From Macrotrachela quadricornifera (lineage: Eukaryota > Rotifera > Eurotatoria > Philodinida > Philodinidae), in contig JAJEKB010021795.1 of the NCBI GenBank assembly GCA_022393335.1, positions 1,031,065 to 1,095,064 of the forward strand: DNA of 64,000 bases. The letters run 5' to 3'. The notes beneath the pieces are model-generated. The model saw nothing but the letters and a program-made list of their open reading frames with translations, had not been told where the DNA came from and did no database searches. The stretch's first letter is position 1, and every line of letters starts with the position of its first letter. This document shows positions 1 through 10,718 of the stretch, in pieces. The position numbers were made by a program, and so were the translations under genes.

Positions 1-1029
1 GACGATAGTGTGATTATTCAATATATATATATATATTATTTTATGGAATATCATCATCCACTTAAGATTATTCCTACAAGATCTAACAATGCTCTTGGTA
101 TGTTATTTATTCATATAGATAAAGATAATTTTATTAAGTTATTTTCTAACCCGAATGTAAATGACCTTCAATGTAAACAACAGCTGTATATGTTATTAAA
201 AAAAATTTATCTGATAGTTTATGAAAGAAAAATGATTTTATAATAGTGACAAAGTTTTTTTTTTTCATATAAGGAAAAAAAAAATTTCCTTTTATCTATT
301 TTTTTATAGTTTATCAAGGACAAGATTGGAAGATTATGCAAGTAATTAATAATAAAATTCGTGATGATGTTGTCAAAAAATATGCTCGATATACAAAACG
401 TGTTAATGGTGAAATGATTAGAGGTAAATAAACTAACTTTAATATTCAATAGTTTTTTTTTTTAAATTTAGTTATGTATGAATGGTTTGAACGTAACCAT
501 CAATCATCTTCAACTGATTTACATCGGAATAAACATTTACGTCTTGTAATAAATAAAAATACATTTGAACAATATAATAATCGATTACCACGTATTTAAA
601 AATTTTTATAAATTAATATTTTAGTTTTTTTTTTTATCTATTAGATTTACAAGCATTAACATTTGAAGAATTTTGTGATTTATTAGTACCAATAATAACA
701 GGTCAATGTAATGATCAACAATTACGAAAAATATTTGAATTATTAGATTCAACGAATGATAATTATTTAAATCAAGAAGAATTAGAAAATTTACTTATTA
801 TTGTTGGACGATTAGAATTAAATTCGAAAATAAAAGATAATCTTTTACAATTAACATCTCATGAAAAACTTAATTTCGAAGGTTAGCATCTTTATTTTTA
901 TTTAGTTCTTTTTTTTGAAATTATTTTTATTTTTGTATAGATTTTAAACGATTTGTAACTGATGGATTTGCTCGAGAACTTTTAATGACATCATATGATA
1001 ATACACAAGAAAAATCATTGAATCAATAA
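1..1029 (+). CDS. EF-hand domain protein, 3' part (5' end outside window)
   Basis: Five exons join in frame: 1-172, 310-423, 472-591, 645-881, 941-1029 (TAA). All introns are GT-AG and phase 1 (137, 48, 53 and 59 bp). The reading frame is open to the left edge, so the start lies upstream; 243 residues are visible. The best EF-hand is in exon 4, where [19 protein letters not shown] has Asp1, Thr3/Asn4, Asp5, Tyr7 and Glu12 of a calcium loop between two helices; a weaker partner follows (LNFEDFKRFV). An earlier stretch, [13 protein letters not shown], may be a degenerate hand. The middle (exons 2-3) is basic and I do not recognise it. A calcium-binding regulatory role is family knowledge only. 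Which EF-hand family this is cannot be decided without the N-terminus. Confidence 0.75.
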
Positions 1030-1676
1030 ATCTGCAGCCAAAAAAAAATCAATCAATATTTGTTTTATCTTTTTTTACTATAAGTCAGATTGATTCGTAT
1101 TCTATTGGCTACAGAAACTAATATAGAACGTTCCATTTATATTCCAATATTCTCGGTGAAATATCTCAGTCCATTCTATAAATATGTTTATGTACTTTTT
1201 GTTTTTGTTTGTTTATGATAAATAGCTTCAATGTATGTATACTAACTGCCTTTTTTTTTCAATAGACGAAAAAAAGTTAGAGAAAATGAAATGGTATAAC
1301 TAATATTCATAACAATTTTTGTTTGATCCGGATGATAAAATATCGATAATATTAATTAGAGTCACAATTTTACAAAGTAAAATAGACGATAAAAGCCTCC
1401 ACTCTAGACGAAAACTATCTAAACCAGGGTTATTTGCTATGAAATTCGTATTAAGGCAACAATTTAATAAGTCATGATTGCAGATAAGAGCTCGAGTCTT
1501 TCTTCCCTACGGAAGCTGAAATAAATAAAATACTGGTGCTCGTCGATTCACTGAATTAAAGATAAGATTTTTTTCCTAGAGGTGGTGATTCAAAGCCGAA
1601 TGATTACGCCTAACTTGAGATTTGAAACAAATCTTGGTAGAGTTGTAATATGCCAGTTCTACGCGTAAGGAGGGCG
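1030..1676. other. Intergenic, nothing recognised
   Basis: AT-rich sequence downstream of the EF-hand gene. No ORF, RNA gene or clear repeat was seen. Confidence 0.6.
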
Positions 1677-1678
1677 TA

Positions 1679-1941
1679 CCGGGACTTATTTTTTTCGGAT
1701 CTATTTCTTCTGCGGGATTTATTGGGATTTATTTATTTACTAAGGAATTATTGAGACTATATAGCTGTATGAGTATTTCAGCGCATCCTCACTCTTGCCC
1801 CCCCCCCCCCATCCCCCGCACTCGCCCTCACCCTCACTTAGTTTTCGCCCTCACCCTCAATAAGAGTTATGTGGAATTTATTTTAAGATGTATGGGGATT
1901 TATTAAAAAATCCGAATAAATCCCAAAAAAATAGATCCCGG
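1679..1941. mobile_element. 263-bp MITE, TA-flanked (Tc1/mariner-like)
   Basis: The ends are imperfect inverted repeats starting CCGGGACTTATTTTTTTCGG (left) and CCGGGATCTATTTTTTTGGG (right, reverse complement). Inside, related GGGATTTATT blocks continue the inverted homology. A TA dinucleotide sits directly outside both ends (1677-1678 and 1942-1943), as expected for a Tc1/mariner-type target duplication. The centre holds a C10 run and CCCTCACCCTCA-like repeats. There is no coding capacity, so it is a non-autonomous element. The superfamily is inferred from the TA flanks only. Confidence 0.65.
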
Positions 1942-2179
1942 TAACTGCTGCTATTAAGTTTCACTTCTAAACAAATTTCTGAGGAATCTAATAGATGCTA
2001 AAGTTAAATGATAAAGAAAATCAGTTGTTGTTGTATTCTCTGATCAATTGCTAGTTAATTCCATAAACTTAGAATGATCTAAGAATTATAATATAGCATG
2101 AAATAGTGTCTATTGAATAGAATCGATTAATTCTCTCTTAAAATTTGATATTTGTTTGCAAAAAAAGTAAATAATGATT

Positions 2180-2917
2180 TTAAGAAAGAATGCAAATTGA
2201 TTTTTGTTCTTGATCAAATAATGTCAGATAATCTTGATCACTTCGACTAAATTCAACAGATCGTCTTGATTGTCGCCAATTCAAACCTTGATCTGGTTTT
2301 AATTGTACTTTCCAACTTCTATTATCTAGATAAATCCCTTCTCTATTCCAAATTCTTGGATCAAAATAAATCGCATCATCAGTACACCAAACACATATAT
2401 CAAGTATTTTTAAAGTATTTTGTCGATTATTTTTCTTCATTGTATCAAACCATCGAGTCCATTTACGACCATTAGCCCAATTTGAATCTAAATTAGTCAT
2501 AACATTTAATTTTAGTTCATTTAATTGTGGACATTCAGATACAAATTTAATCATAGAATCAAAATCGATATCAATAAATGGTTGTACTATGATTTTTGTG
2601 AGATAGTTTGTATTAATTCGATTAACATTATTTAAGAATTTGTAAAAAAGATTAGCATCATATATATCAACACTTTTTAATTGATTGTTATCAGGGAGAT
2701 ATGGTAAAACATTATCAATAATAAATGTCAGTTTTTGACATGTTATATCACGTGTTAAATGTATATGATGCAAGTTTTTAGTTAGAAATGAAGATGTCAG
2801 TTTATTGAAACGTTGATTTAGTGTAAGAAATGCATAATTTAAATCGATTATTGACAAATATGAAAATATTCCATGAATAAAAAGTTCATTGGGGATTGAT
2901 TCAAATTGTAATATCAT
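2180..2917 (-). CDS. F-box domain protein
   Basis: Single exon, 245 aa, from an ATG at 2917 to a stop at 2180. The first 40 residues are a typical F-box: ESIPNELFIHGIFSYLSIID, then hydrophobic and acidic positions leading to LNQRFNKL. In F-box proteins this segment binds SKP1 in SCF ubiquitin ligases. The rest looks like a degenerate leucine-rich substrate-binding region (ECPQLNELKLNVMTNL, NTLKILDICVW) but without clear regular repeats. Large lineage-specific families of intronless F-box proteins of this shape are common in bdelloids. The ligase role is inferred from the family; the target is unknown. The protein is rather short for the family, so C-terminal truncation is possible. Confidence 0.7.
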   Translation of the reverse strand: MILQFESIPNELFIHGIFSYLSIIDLNYAFLTLNQRFNKLTSSFLTKNLHHIHLTRDITCQKLTFIIDNVLPYLPDNNQLKSVDIYDANLFYKFLNNVNRINTNYLTKIIVQPFIDIDFDSMIKFVSECPQLNELKLNVMTNLDSNWANGRKWTRWFDTMKKNNRQNTLKILDICVWCTDDAIYFDPRIWNREGIYLDNRSWKVQLKPDQGLNWRQSRRSVEFSRSDQDYLTLFDQEQKSICILS

Positions 2918-3677
2918 AATAAAATGATGTATGTGTGTTTAGATGACGAGAATTATCAAATGATACTGATAAGAAGAAAAAAATGGGTAATATATAAAAT
3001 GATTCATATTCGATATCTCGTCATATTATTCATTCAATATACCATCTTTAAAACAAAGTAAATTGTATTTATTTTTACAAAAAATATATAAATGAGAATG
3101 ACTCAAGAATTTCGATTTTCTTAAAAAATACTCTCATGACATTTAAATATTTTAATTAAAAGTCAATCTATTTCTAAAAGGACTTTCATTACTTTATGTA
3201 TTCCATCTATTAATTGTATTGAATAATATGTAGAGTATATAATTTTGGCCACGTAGTCGTCCTATACTTCCTATATTTTTGGAATCAATCCTATAATGTC
3301 CTATTTTTCTCTAAATTTTCCTATATTCCTATATTTTTTCGAAAAACGAACATTTTTCTTAGAAAAATCATATTTTCCTAAAAAAGGTAACGTTAAACTG
3401 TCTTCAGGAGTTCGATTAATGAATGTAAAATTTATGTGAATGATAGTGTCACGTGTACATGCACAACCTGCCTCTTTCTTTACATTTGTTGTTTGAATAA
3501 TTCATCTCTTATATGTGTAATCGTCTATTTCTTTTTTCTTTTTGCCTGGACAGAAATTTTTTATTAAAACAGTATTTTCTCGGAAAATGTATGTGAAATA
3601 TAATCACATGAAATATTAACAATTATAATTAAATTTTAAATAATATTATTTAAGATAGTTTTTGACTACAGATGATC
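2918..3677. other. Intergenic; TCCTATA-rich patch
   Basis: No gene seen. Around 3247-3345 the sequence TTGGCCACGTAGTCGTCC is followed by several TCCTATA copies; a related patch in opposite orientation lies at about 7150-7276 (see the 3248-7276 entry). Confidence 0.4.
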
Positions 3678-3790
3678 CAGGGCTGCCAACTGTGCCCATT
3701 TTGAGATACAACACATCTTTTCTGGATTTTTTACTCCACAGTGTTCTGTACCTCTGAGGTCACATTCTGCACCTCATATAAGGTTCTGAG
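3678..3790 (+). repeat. Solo hAT-like terminus
   Basis: CAGGGCTGCCAACTGTGCCC and the following ATTTTGAGATACA closely resemble the reverse-complemented right end of the element at 6561-6973 (CAGGACTGCCAACTGTATCC, then CATTTGGAGGTACA). No partner end was found nearby, so this appears to be a fragment or solo end of the same family. Confidence 0.45.
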
Positions 3791-4514
3791 TCGATACTAC
3801 GATATACTATGGTCTCGGACTGGAAGTTTTTGAAAATATAGGCCTTCGTATAGAATCCAGTCTTTGTAAAAAAGAAAGATTTCCTTTAAAAAGTGACGAA
3901 AAGACAAGATTCTTCATCTTTGAATGTTAATAAAAATTTTAATTAAAATAACTATCACTTAAGGGTTTGTTATCTTAAAATTGTAGCTAGAATAATGTGC
4001 AATTTATAGCAGAGATGGACACAGGGCAGGGTGCAGGGTAAAGATTTTCTTCCCTGCAAATATTTTTTTATATTTGCGAGAAATCAGTTTTTTTATTTTT
4101 GCAAGAGATAAAGTACTAAACGACACGAGAGAGGACGGTATCGATTAATAGTTAGAATTTTCATCTACTAATGCATATAGAATATAGTAAAAGAAAAGAG
4201 AATATAACAATTAATAAACTGCTTATAGTTACATTTATTACTCGTGTATCTTTGTCAGTTAAAACAAAAAACAAATACATGATGAGGTCTATATCAAATG
4301 AGAGCGAAGCAAATCTACAACCAGATAAATTAGATGATATTTTATTAGTATAATCAGTAGAAAAACAGTTATATAAACATTAAAATGTATTTTTTTTTAT
4401 TATTTTGTTTTTTGTCGTTGATAAAAGTTTTTATACCGTGTCTATTTATTTATTTTTTGGATATTTCGTGCAGGTAAAGGTTACTAGTAAAGATTGTGAA
4501 TATATGTTATTTTT

Positions 4515-5230
4515 GTGTACTCAAAAAGTGAGTACACTACTAAAATCGGTCAGTGTGTCCGGCCGTCCATTCGTCCGTTTATTCGATAACTCTTCACAAT
4601 TACATTCGATTGAGCTGAAATTTTGTGCACAGATTTGTCTTATCAATATCTCGCTCGAGTTCGAAGATGAGAAGGATCCGTCGAGAAATAGTTGAGTTAT
4701 CGAGAAAACTATCATTATTCACCAGACCATCCCTGAGGGGGATACAGGGGATTTTTTCAAAAAAACTTTTTTTCTCGGAACTATTTAAAATATATATGAA
4801 TCGATTCACTTTTTAATGCTGATCCCGAATATGATATTAATCTTGAATGAAATCGTAGTTTTTTAAGTGAAAGTTAACTAAACAAGGTCCCAAAATGCAC
4901 AAAATCTGTATGTTGAGGCCAGTGTATGTAAATATGTCTCAGGTGACTAGTGGTTTTGGAGTGTTCTAGATACATGGCTTTGTCGCTACTAAAAAGAGTT
5001 ATCAAATGGAAAAGATCCGAACTCGATAGCTATTAATATAGGTGGATTATTATGAAAATACTGATGTCTCTGTCTATCACATATCTCTAATAGATCCATG
5101 AGGTTACCTATGACCATAATGTCGCTAGATAATAGCCCAAATGCATTCTGGAATAACTCCTCCTACTCAGTTTTCTAAGCTGATCACGAATCTGAACTCG
5201 TTTTCTGTGATTTCTAAAGATATAAATTTA
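4515..5230 (+). repeat. Dispersed non-coding repeat beginning with a hairpin
   Basis: It starts with the perfect hairpin GTGTACTC-AAAAAGT-GAGTACAC (4515-4537), then a CCGTCC-rich stretch (GTGTCCGGCCGTCCATTCGT). Around 4790-4835 it contains ATATATGAATCGATTCACT...GCTGATCCCGAATAT, which matches the inner arms of the foldback at 24.1-24.4 kb, so the two loci share a repeat family. The ORFs across it look like chance reading frames (none continues and they overlap on both strands). The right boundary is uncertain. Confidence 0.45.
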
Positions 5231-5576
5231 TCTTGAAAAGAATTTCTGGTGTCAATTTTAATAAATAGATAAGAAAGTTTAATAAAAAAAAATAATAGTA
5301 GTTTATGTTTAGTGATAAAGAATTTATCTATATAGATGAATGAATATTTTTTTAATAATTTTTTATTGAAAAATAAAAAGACAAGATATTTATTCAATTG
5401 AGTTCAGCTTTTTGTACCTTGTGTAGATAAATTAGAAAAATGTTCCATCTAAATATTGTTTCGTTTAGATCATTTTGATTTCATTAGGCGATTGTGCGGG
5501 CTTTTTCAAGATAAAATATAATAACAATAACACAGATTGTGTAAATAGTAAAATAATAATTGCAGCTAATGTTACA

Positions 5577-5816
5577 TAGTGTGATTTGGTAACCCGTGTG
5601 AAAGAAAACGACGCCGTAAACGGCCTTAAACAGTGCAAAACGGCTGCCGTTACGATGATCGTTTACGAAGCACTGTAAAACGACGAAATATGATCATAAA
5701 CGACGTCGTTTAAGATGACCGTTTCGGTGTTACCGGAAACGACTCTCGTTACGATTGCCGTACGGCTACCGTTACGACTATCGTTTCCCTGCCGTTTTAC
5801 AGCATTATCACATTGA
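5577..5816. repeat. CG-rich foldback with CGTTTACGA/CGTTACGA motifs
   Basis: This is an island of CG dinucleotides in otherwise AT-rich DNA. The ends are imperfect inverted repeats: AGTGTGATTTGGTAACCCGT on the left and, reverse complemented, AATGTGATAATGCTGTAAAA on the right. Between them are many variants of AAACGGC, CGTTTACGA, AAACGACG and CGTTACGA in both orientations. A further copy of the motif (AAAACGGCCGTTACCGACGA) lies at about 6318-6337. No ORF is present. Confidence 0.5.
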
Positions 5817-6560
5817 ATTATAAAAGATACTTGAACGCGTGAGTCGACATTGTCAGATGATATATTAGCAATATCTCCTGTTGATTTTTATATATTATTA
5901 TAAGAGCACTATCTTGGAATGTCTCTACAGAGCACTTTCTTGCTCTCGAGGTGCATTTCATATCTTTCTTGTATTTTATTTATTATTAATGTGCGTCTCT
6001 AATCGAATTTTTTCGACTATTTTATATATTGATCGAACGTTCCTATTGCGACACATTTAACGACATCACACATATCCTTTGAATCGAGGTCTATTTCATA
6101 TTGTGCGATGATCAATGTAATCTCGATTATCAAGCAATGGCGAAAAACATACTTTTAGCATGCTCTTCTTTCGTCGTTTTCCTCGTAAAAAAGTCCCATA
6201 TACTTCCAGAAGAGGTCCTGTTCTTTAGTATCCAATTGTTTTTAGGAAGCCATGTGCTCAAATACAGTTTTGATCTCACCCCTTCTTTTAGGAAAAAAAG
6301 ACTCGTGAACATTGAAAACGGCCGTTACCGACGATCATTACGAAAATAATTTTTTTTATTTTAGATCGAATAGAATTATCCAAATAAATAATACGCATTC
6401 TATTTCTTTAAAATAAAATATTTCATTTTTATTCTACATCAATTCGAATTATCACCTTCAATAGTAATTATTTTAACTATTCAAAATACAATAATTTTTT
6501 TTTATTTTAAATCAAATCGAATTATCAAATTGAATAGTAAGTATTTTATTTAGTTCGAAT
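5817..6560. other. Intergenic, AT-rich
   Basis: No supported gene. The small ORFs at 6101-6349 overlap on both strands and show no recognisable domain. AAACGGCCGTTACCGACG near 6318 belongs to the CG-rich motif family above. Confidence 0.5.
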
Positions 6561-6973
6561 CAGGGGTGCCAACTTTTTTTTTGAAATGGGGTTTATAAAA
6601 ATCTAAATGGGGTACATTTGGGGTACATCCATATTTCGATCGAGAAACATGAATGGGGTACATTATCTATCTTTTAGAATAGTAAATTGAATTGGGAAAA
6701 TCAGTGAAATCAAGCTTTTTTTTATAGAAAACAACACAATATTTCACAATTTCATGCTTGTATTAGTTTTATTAGTTCCTAGATTAAACAAAATAGACGC
6801 CAATTTTTATTAATCAGTTGTTTACCAATACTTTTTATAACAGAGGTCCTTATAAGGTATTGATTTTTTTCATCAGATGATTAGTTAATAGCAATACAGA
6901 TTTAAAAGCCGGAATGGGGTACAACATTTTCAGAGGTACTGTACCTCCAAATGGGATACAGTTGGCAGTCCTG
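6561..6973. mobile_element. hAT-like non-autonomous element, about 413 bp
   Basis: The termini are inverted: CAGGGGTGCCAACTTTTT on the left and CAGGACTGCCAACTGTATCC (reverse complement) on the right. Subterminal GGGGTAC and GGTACAGTACCTC motifs recur on both sides. CAGGG...TGCCAAC ends are typical of hAT superfamily elements. The 8-bp flanks (GTTCGAAT and TTGTGAAA) do not match, so the expected 8-bp target duplication is absent or decayed. There is no coding capacity. Confidence 0.55.
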
Positions 6974-7771
6974 TTGTGAAACGAATGGTCTTGATTGTTC
7001 CAGTAGAGGACGGGGAACAATTTAACAACACTGTTGTTTTATTAGTTTTACCGGTTTAATACTATGTTTTTACTAAAGTTACCTGATAAGGTATTGAAGA
7101 AGGAGTGCACCTTTCAGTTCTATCACTGCCTTAACTAAAATTTCTACCAAAAAAACTTGAAACTAATTCAAAATGGATATCCTATAAATGTCCTATATAG
7201 GAATAGGTGATCCTATAAAAATAAAGCTTTAAAATCCTATATAATCCTATATTTTTATAAAGTGTCGCTACGAGACCAGACATAATTGCATTTTTTGACT
7301 AGCTTGATCTGTTTTTTTTTGTAAGGAAATTTAAGGCTGAAATAACTCAGGTATAAACGTAGAATTGTTTAAGACAAAATGAAAATGACTGAAAACTAAA
7401 AATAAGTATATCATATCGACATTTTTAATTAAATCTTGATAAAAAGTGATTATTTTTTCAGGAGTAATATCGCAATAATTTCAAATAGGGTATGTAACAA
7501 ATTTTATACCGAAGAAAAGCTTGCCAAGAAACGAGATTTATTAATACTAACAATAGGAATTATGAGAGCTTTTGTAGATGAATCTTTCGAAGTCTATGGA
7601 ATTTTGTATAATACAATCGTAATAATTCAATCTTAGCGACTTATAAATTTAAAAAAAACAAGAATTTCATTTGAAAAAATATTTTTATTTTTCTTCTCTT
7701 AAGACATTTTAGGACAGAAAAGTTCATGTAGCTTGTGAAATGATACATAAAGTCATTTTCTGATCAATGTA
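6974..7771. other. Intergenic
   Basis: No gene recognised. It contains the TCCTATA-rich patch at about 7150-7265. Confidence 0.5.
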
Positions 7772-8543
7772 TATAGGGCTATCCAAAAATAGTGACAACG
7801 ATATACTAATACACCATTCTAAGCTTGATAAAAGTTCATTTTTTACATAGGATGATAGAGAAAAAAACTGTTCTATCGTTTCGATGCTATTTCATCACTA
7901 TTGAACCAATATCGTGTAATGATAAAATTCGAATAAGAACTGTTTTTGTTGAATGCTAGCTCGTAATAGTTGATCATAAGGGATATGCCACTTTTATATT
8001 TCGATTTATTATTATTTGATGGGTAGTATCGAAAAAAGAATTATATCACAAGATGCAGTTTGAAAAGCTCGACATTTTACAAAGAAAACTATACAAAAAT
8101 AAGATAGGATAAAACCTATACGTCTTTATCTAAAAAGAAAATCTTGTTATTGTAACGCCAAAATTTGCTTACTCAGACTTTTGTTCCTTTTTGAAAGTAA
8201 AAAGTGCACTTAGAAAATAAGCGATTCAATAGAAGTTGTAGAATTTTTCACACGGCATCTTGTGCTTGTATATTTCTTTTTTTCGATACAACGTATCAAA
8301 TAATAATAAATCGAAATACAAAAGTGACATATCCGTTATATGGTCTACTGTAACGAGTTAGTATTTAATAAAAACAGTTCTTATCCAAATTTTATCATTA
8401 GGATATTAGTTCAATAGTGATCGAATAGCATAGAAATGATAGAACATTTTTTTCTCTAGTATCCTATGTAAAAAAATGAATTTTTATCAAGTTTAGTATG
8501 GTGTACCAAAATGTCGTTGCCACTACTTTTGGATATTTCTGTG
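7772..8543. mobile_element. 772-bp foldback, mariner-like, arms about 300 bp
   Basis: Two long arms, about 7772-8075 and 8240-8543, are inverted copies at high identity; for example GATTTATTATTATTTGAT in the left arm reappears as its reverse complement near 8298-8316. The outer end reads TATAGGGCTATCCAAAAATA on the left and CACAGAAATATCCAAAAGTA on the right (reverse complement). TA dinucleotides flank both ends (7770-7771 and 8544-8545). Terminal (T/C)CAAAA.TAGTG.CAACGA resembles Tc1/mariner terminal repeats. The short loop has no transposase, so it is a non-autonomous long-TIR derivative. Confidence 0.75.
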
Positions 8544-8843
8544 TAATACATGTAGTAATATTTTTTGAGGACATATTACTGAGAAGAATATATATTCTTT
8601 GTTAAATTACATAGTTTAGAAGATTTTGCACAATATCAAATAAAAAAAATTTACTTAAATAATTAAAATTCTATACAATCAAATGAAAAGTTCATCATAA
8701 GAGATATTATCACAGCATCGTTCATTTTTAGCATTCATTAGAAAATATATTTTAAAACATTCATTAGGAATACGAAACAATAACAACACAATAATGTCAA
8801 GGAAAAAAAGAAGGTTATATAGTCACATGCGATTATAAAATCG

Positions 8844-9428
8844 TTATTTTTCCGTGAAATGTTTTTTGGGCATATGTGTCTCAATAGCATTAATGAGAGC
8901 AAATACAGTTGCTCGTTCGTCATCATCCAGTAAACGTGATGCCATATCACGCACTTTCTTCAGATGACTTTTACTAACGTTATTCATTTCCAAACTATCA
9001 CCTGCAGTAAAATTAAGGTAAAGAAGACGTTTCCATTGTTCTTTGTTTAAGCCTTTTTTAATAACAATTTTCTCGATTTTATCATCGAGAAGAGTATTTC
9101 CAGTAATTCCTTTATTACGTTTTAGTTGATGTCCAACATCATCATGCCAATCATGTCCAAATTGAAGTTCAGGTATAATGACAGTATGCTTAAGTAAATC
9201 AACAAGTTGAGAAACAAATTCGACACATTCATTGAGCTCAATTTCTTTCGATTGCATATCGGCTTCACGCTCAAGATTTTCTAATTCAACTTGTAAATCA
9301 TATGGAAGATTGTTAATAATGGTATTATTATTGTTATTGTTTACACTTATTTTATTGGTTACTAACGAATTGTTTGTTACACGAGATGTATGTTTTTTGT
9401 TAGACGATGCGTGTGAAGAATTCTGCAT
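8844..9428 (-). CDS. Unrecognised 194-aa protein
   Basis: Single exon from an ATG at 9428. The N-terminal 40 residues are low-complexity (Asn/Ser/Thr-rich with a run of Asn). From residue 43 to the end the sequence is acidic and charged, probably helical (LQVELENLEREADMQSKEIE suggests a short coiled coil), then a compact-looking segment with WHDDVGHQLKRNKGITGN and a C-terminal helix pair (VRDMASRLLDDDERATVFAL). No catalytic motif, signal peptide or membrane segment is seen. It looks genuinely coding: it has complex composition, ordinary codon use and no frame breaks. I do not recognise the family, so no function is proposed. Confidence 0.55.
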   Translation of the reverse strand: MQNSSHASSNKKHTSRVTNNSLVTNKISVNNNNNNTIINNLPYDLQVELENLEREADMQSKEIELNECVEFVSQLVDLLKHTVIIPELQFGHDWHDDVGHQLKRNKGITGNTLLDDKIEKIVIKKGLNKEQWKRLLYLNFTAGDSLEMNNVSKSHLKKVRDMASRLLDDDERATVFALINAIETHMPKKHFTEK

Positions 9429-10464
9429 TCTTTTCGACAGCTAAAGAATAAAACAGAGATTGTATACGATCTTCGTGTAATAATCGTAAGTCAAAATTTT
9501 TGTCTGTAGAAATCATTCTGTTTCTCTGTATATAACATAAAGATGTACGACCGTCATGTGAGATTGTTTTAAACTGCCTTATCTGTCTGAGTAAAGATGC
9601 TTAAGAGAAACCATGTAATCAAATTCATTCATTACATGGTTGGTCGAATCTATAGGTTGAAGGAAGCTCGAGCTTCATCGAAATTATGTATCTGAGATTT
9701 GGTAGCATTCAAGTTTAGCTTTATTCTATCAGATGAATATTATTTCACTGCAAACATACGAATTTTGAATATGGTTTTTATGTGTTTTCTTATTTATATA
9801 AAATGATATATGAATTTATGCTCATTTCAAATAAGAAAATTCTTAAATATTGTTTGAATAGCTTTTGAAAGAAAATAAATAGAGATCTGTGACTGTAACC
9901 ATTTGAAATCTGTAATAGTCTCAACCTATATTATATAAAAATAGGATTCAAACTACTCTGTATTTACTACAGAACTGTATCACGTTTCTATGACATTCAT
10001 CAACAAAAAATATCGAGAGAAGAATGAATCAATTTATCTGATCGAAAGATTTTGAAACTAGATACATTCGAGCTCATACACCAAAAGTTCTCTTTTCTGA
10101 GATAGAAGATTACCCAGTTTTTCCAAATCTTTCCTAAAGTATGTGTATTGATTGAGAGTCTTATATTTTACGAATAAAATATTGATTCTAGCTGAAATTT
10201 TCGGTGTATAACAGAGTTTATAAGATCTTGAGGGTGAGGAAGATTTCAGATCTAAACGAAGTAATTAGATTTTTTTAGGGCACATTTTTGAATAGACTTG
10301 AGATTCAATAATATAGTCAGTACTTGAAAAGAAAGCAATAACGACAGAAGTCTCATTTTAAAAGCTTTCTGTCATCTGAAAAAGTTCCCTCTATATATAT
10401 ATATTAATTTAAGTACATCTATAAAAAAACTAATCATCCGTTATAAGGAAAACCATTTAACCAC
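9429..10464. other. Intergenic, nothing recognised
   Basis: AT-rich sequence upstream of the 194-aa ORF. No ORF, tRNA or convincing repeat was seen. Confidence 0.5.
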
Positions 10465-10718
10465 CAGGGATCGAAACGAGCCAAAAAAATCCGACTCGAC
10501 TCGGTGGTCATTTGAATACAATGAAAGTTATTGTTTGTTATTCATTGTAGTCCATCGAACGCTATCGGTTCATTATTATTTCACTATCGACACTGACTGT
10601 CTGATGGATTAACATTGTCCTGTTCTAATCAAACCAAAAGCTAACTAACATTTTTGATGAGAAAGTACAAAAAAAATTCCAAAGAGTCGAGTCAAACTCG
10701 ACTCGTTTTTAGTCTCTG
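10465..10718. mobile_element. hAT-like MITE, about 254 bp
   Basis: The ends are inverted: CAGGGATCGAAACGAGCCAA on the left and CAGAGACTAAAAACGAGTCG (reverse complement) on the right. Each is followed by ACTCGACTCG/GAGTCGAGT palindromic blocks. CAGRG ends suggest hAT. The 8-bp flanks do not match convincingly. There is no coding capacity. Confidence 0.5.

Larger units (their letters stand above)
3248..7276. mobile_element. Possible 4-kb element bounded by TCCTATA-rich inverted ends
   Basis: The left boundary reads TTGGCCACGTAGTCGTCCTA. The reverse complement of the right boundary reads CTGGTCTCGTAGCGACAC. About 13 of 17 positions agree, and both are followed inward by runs of TCCTATA/CCTATATT. 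No transposase ORF is visible between them and other elements sit inside. It could equally be two independent solo copies in opposite orientation. Boundaries are approximate. Confidence 0.25.

Noticed and set aside
4405..4816. Cluster of four overlapping ORFs on both strands
   Set aside because: They lie in a dispersed non-coding repeat with a hairpin and CCGTCC runs. No domain, and mutually overlapping frames.
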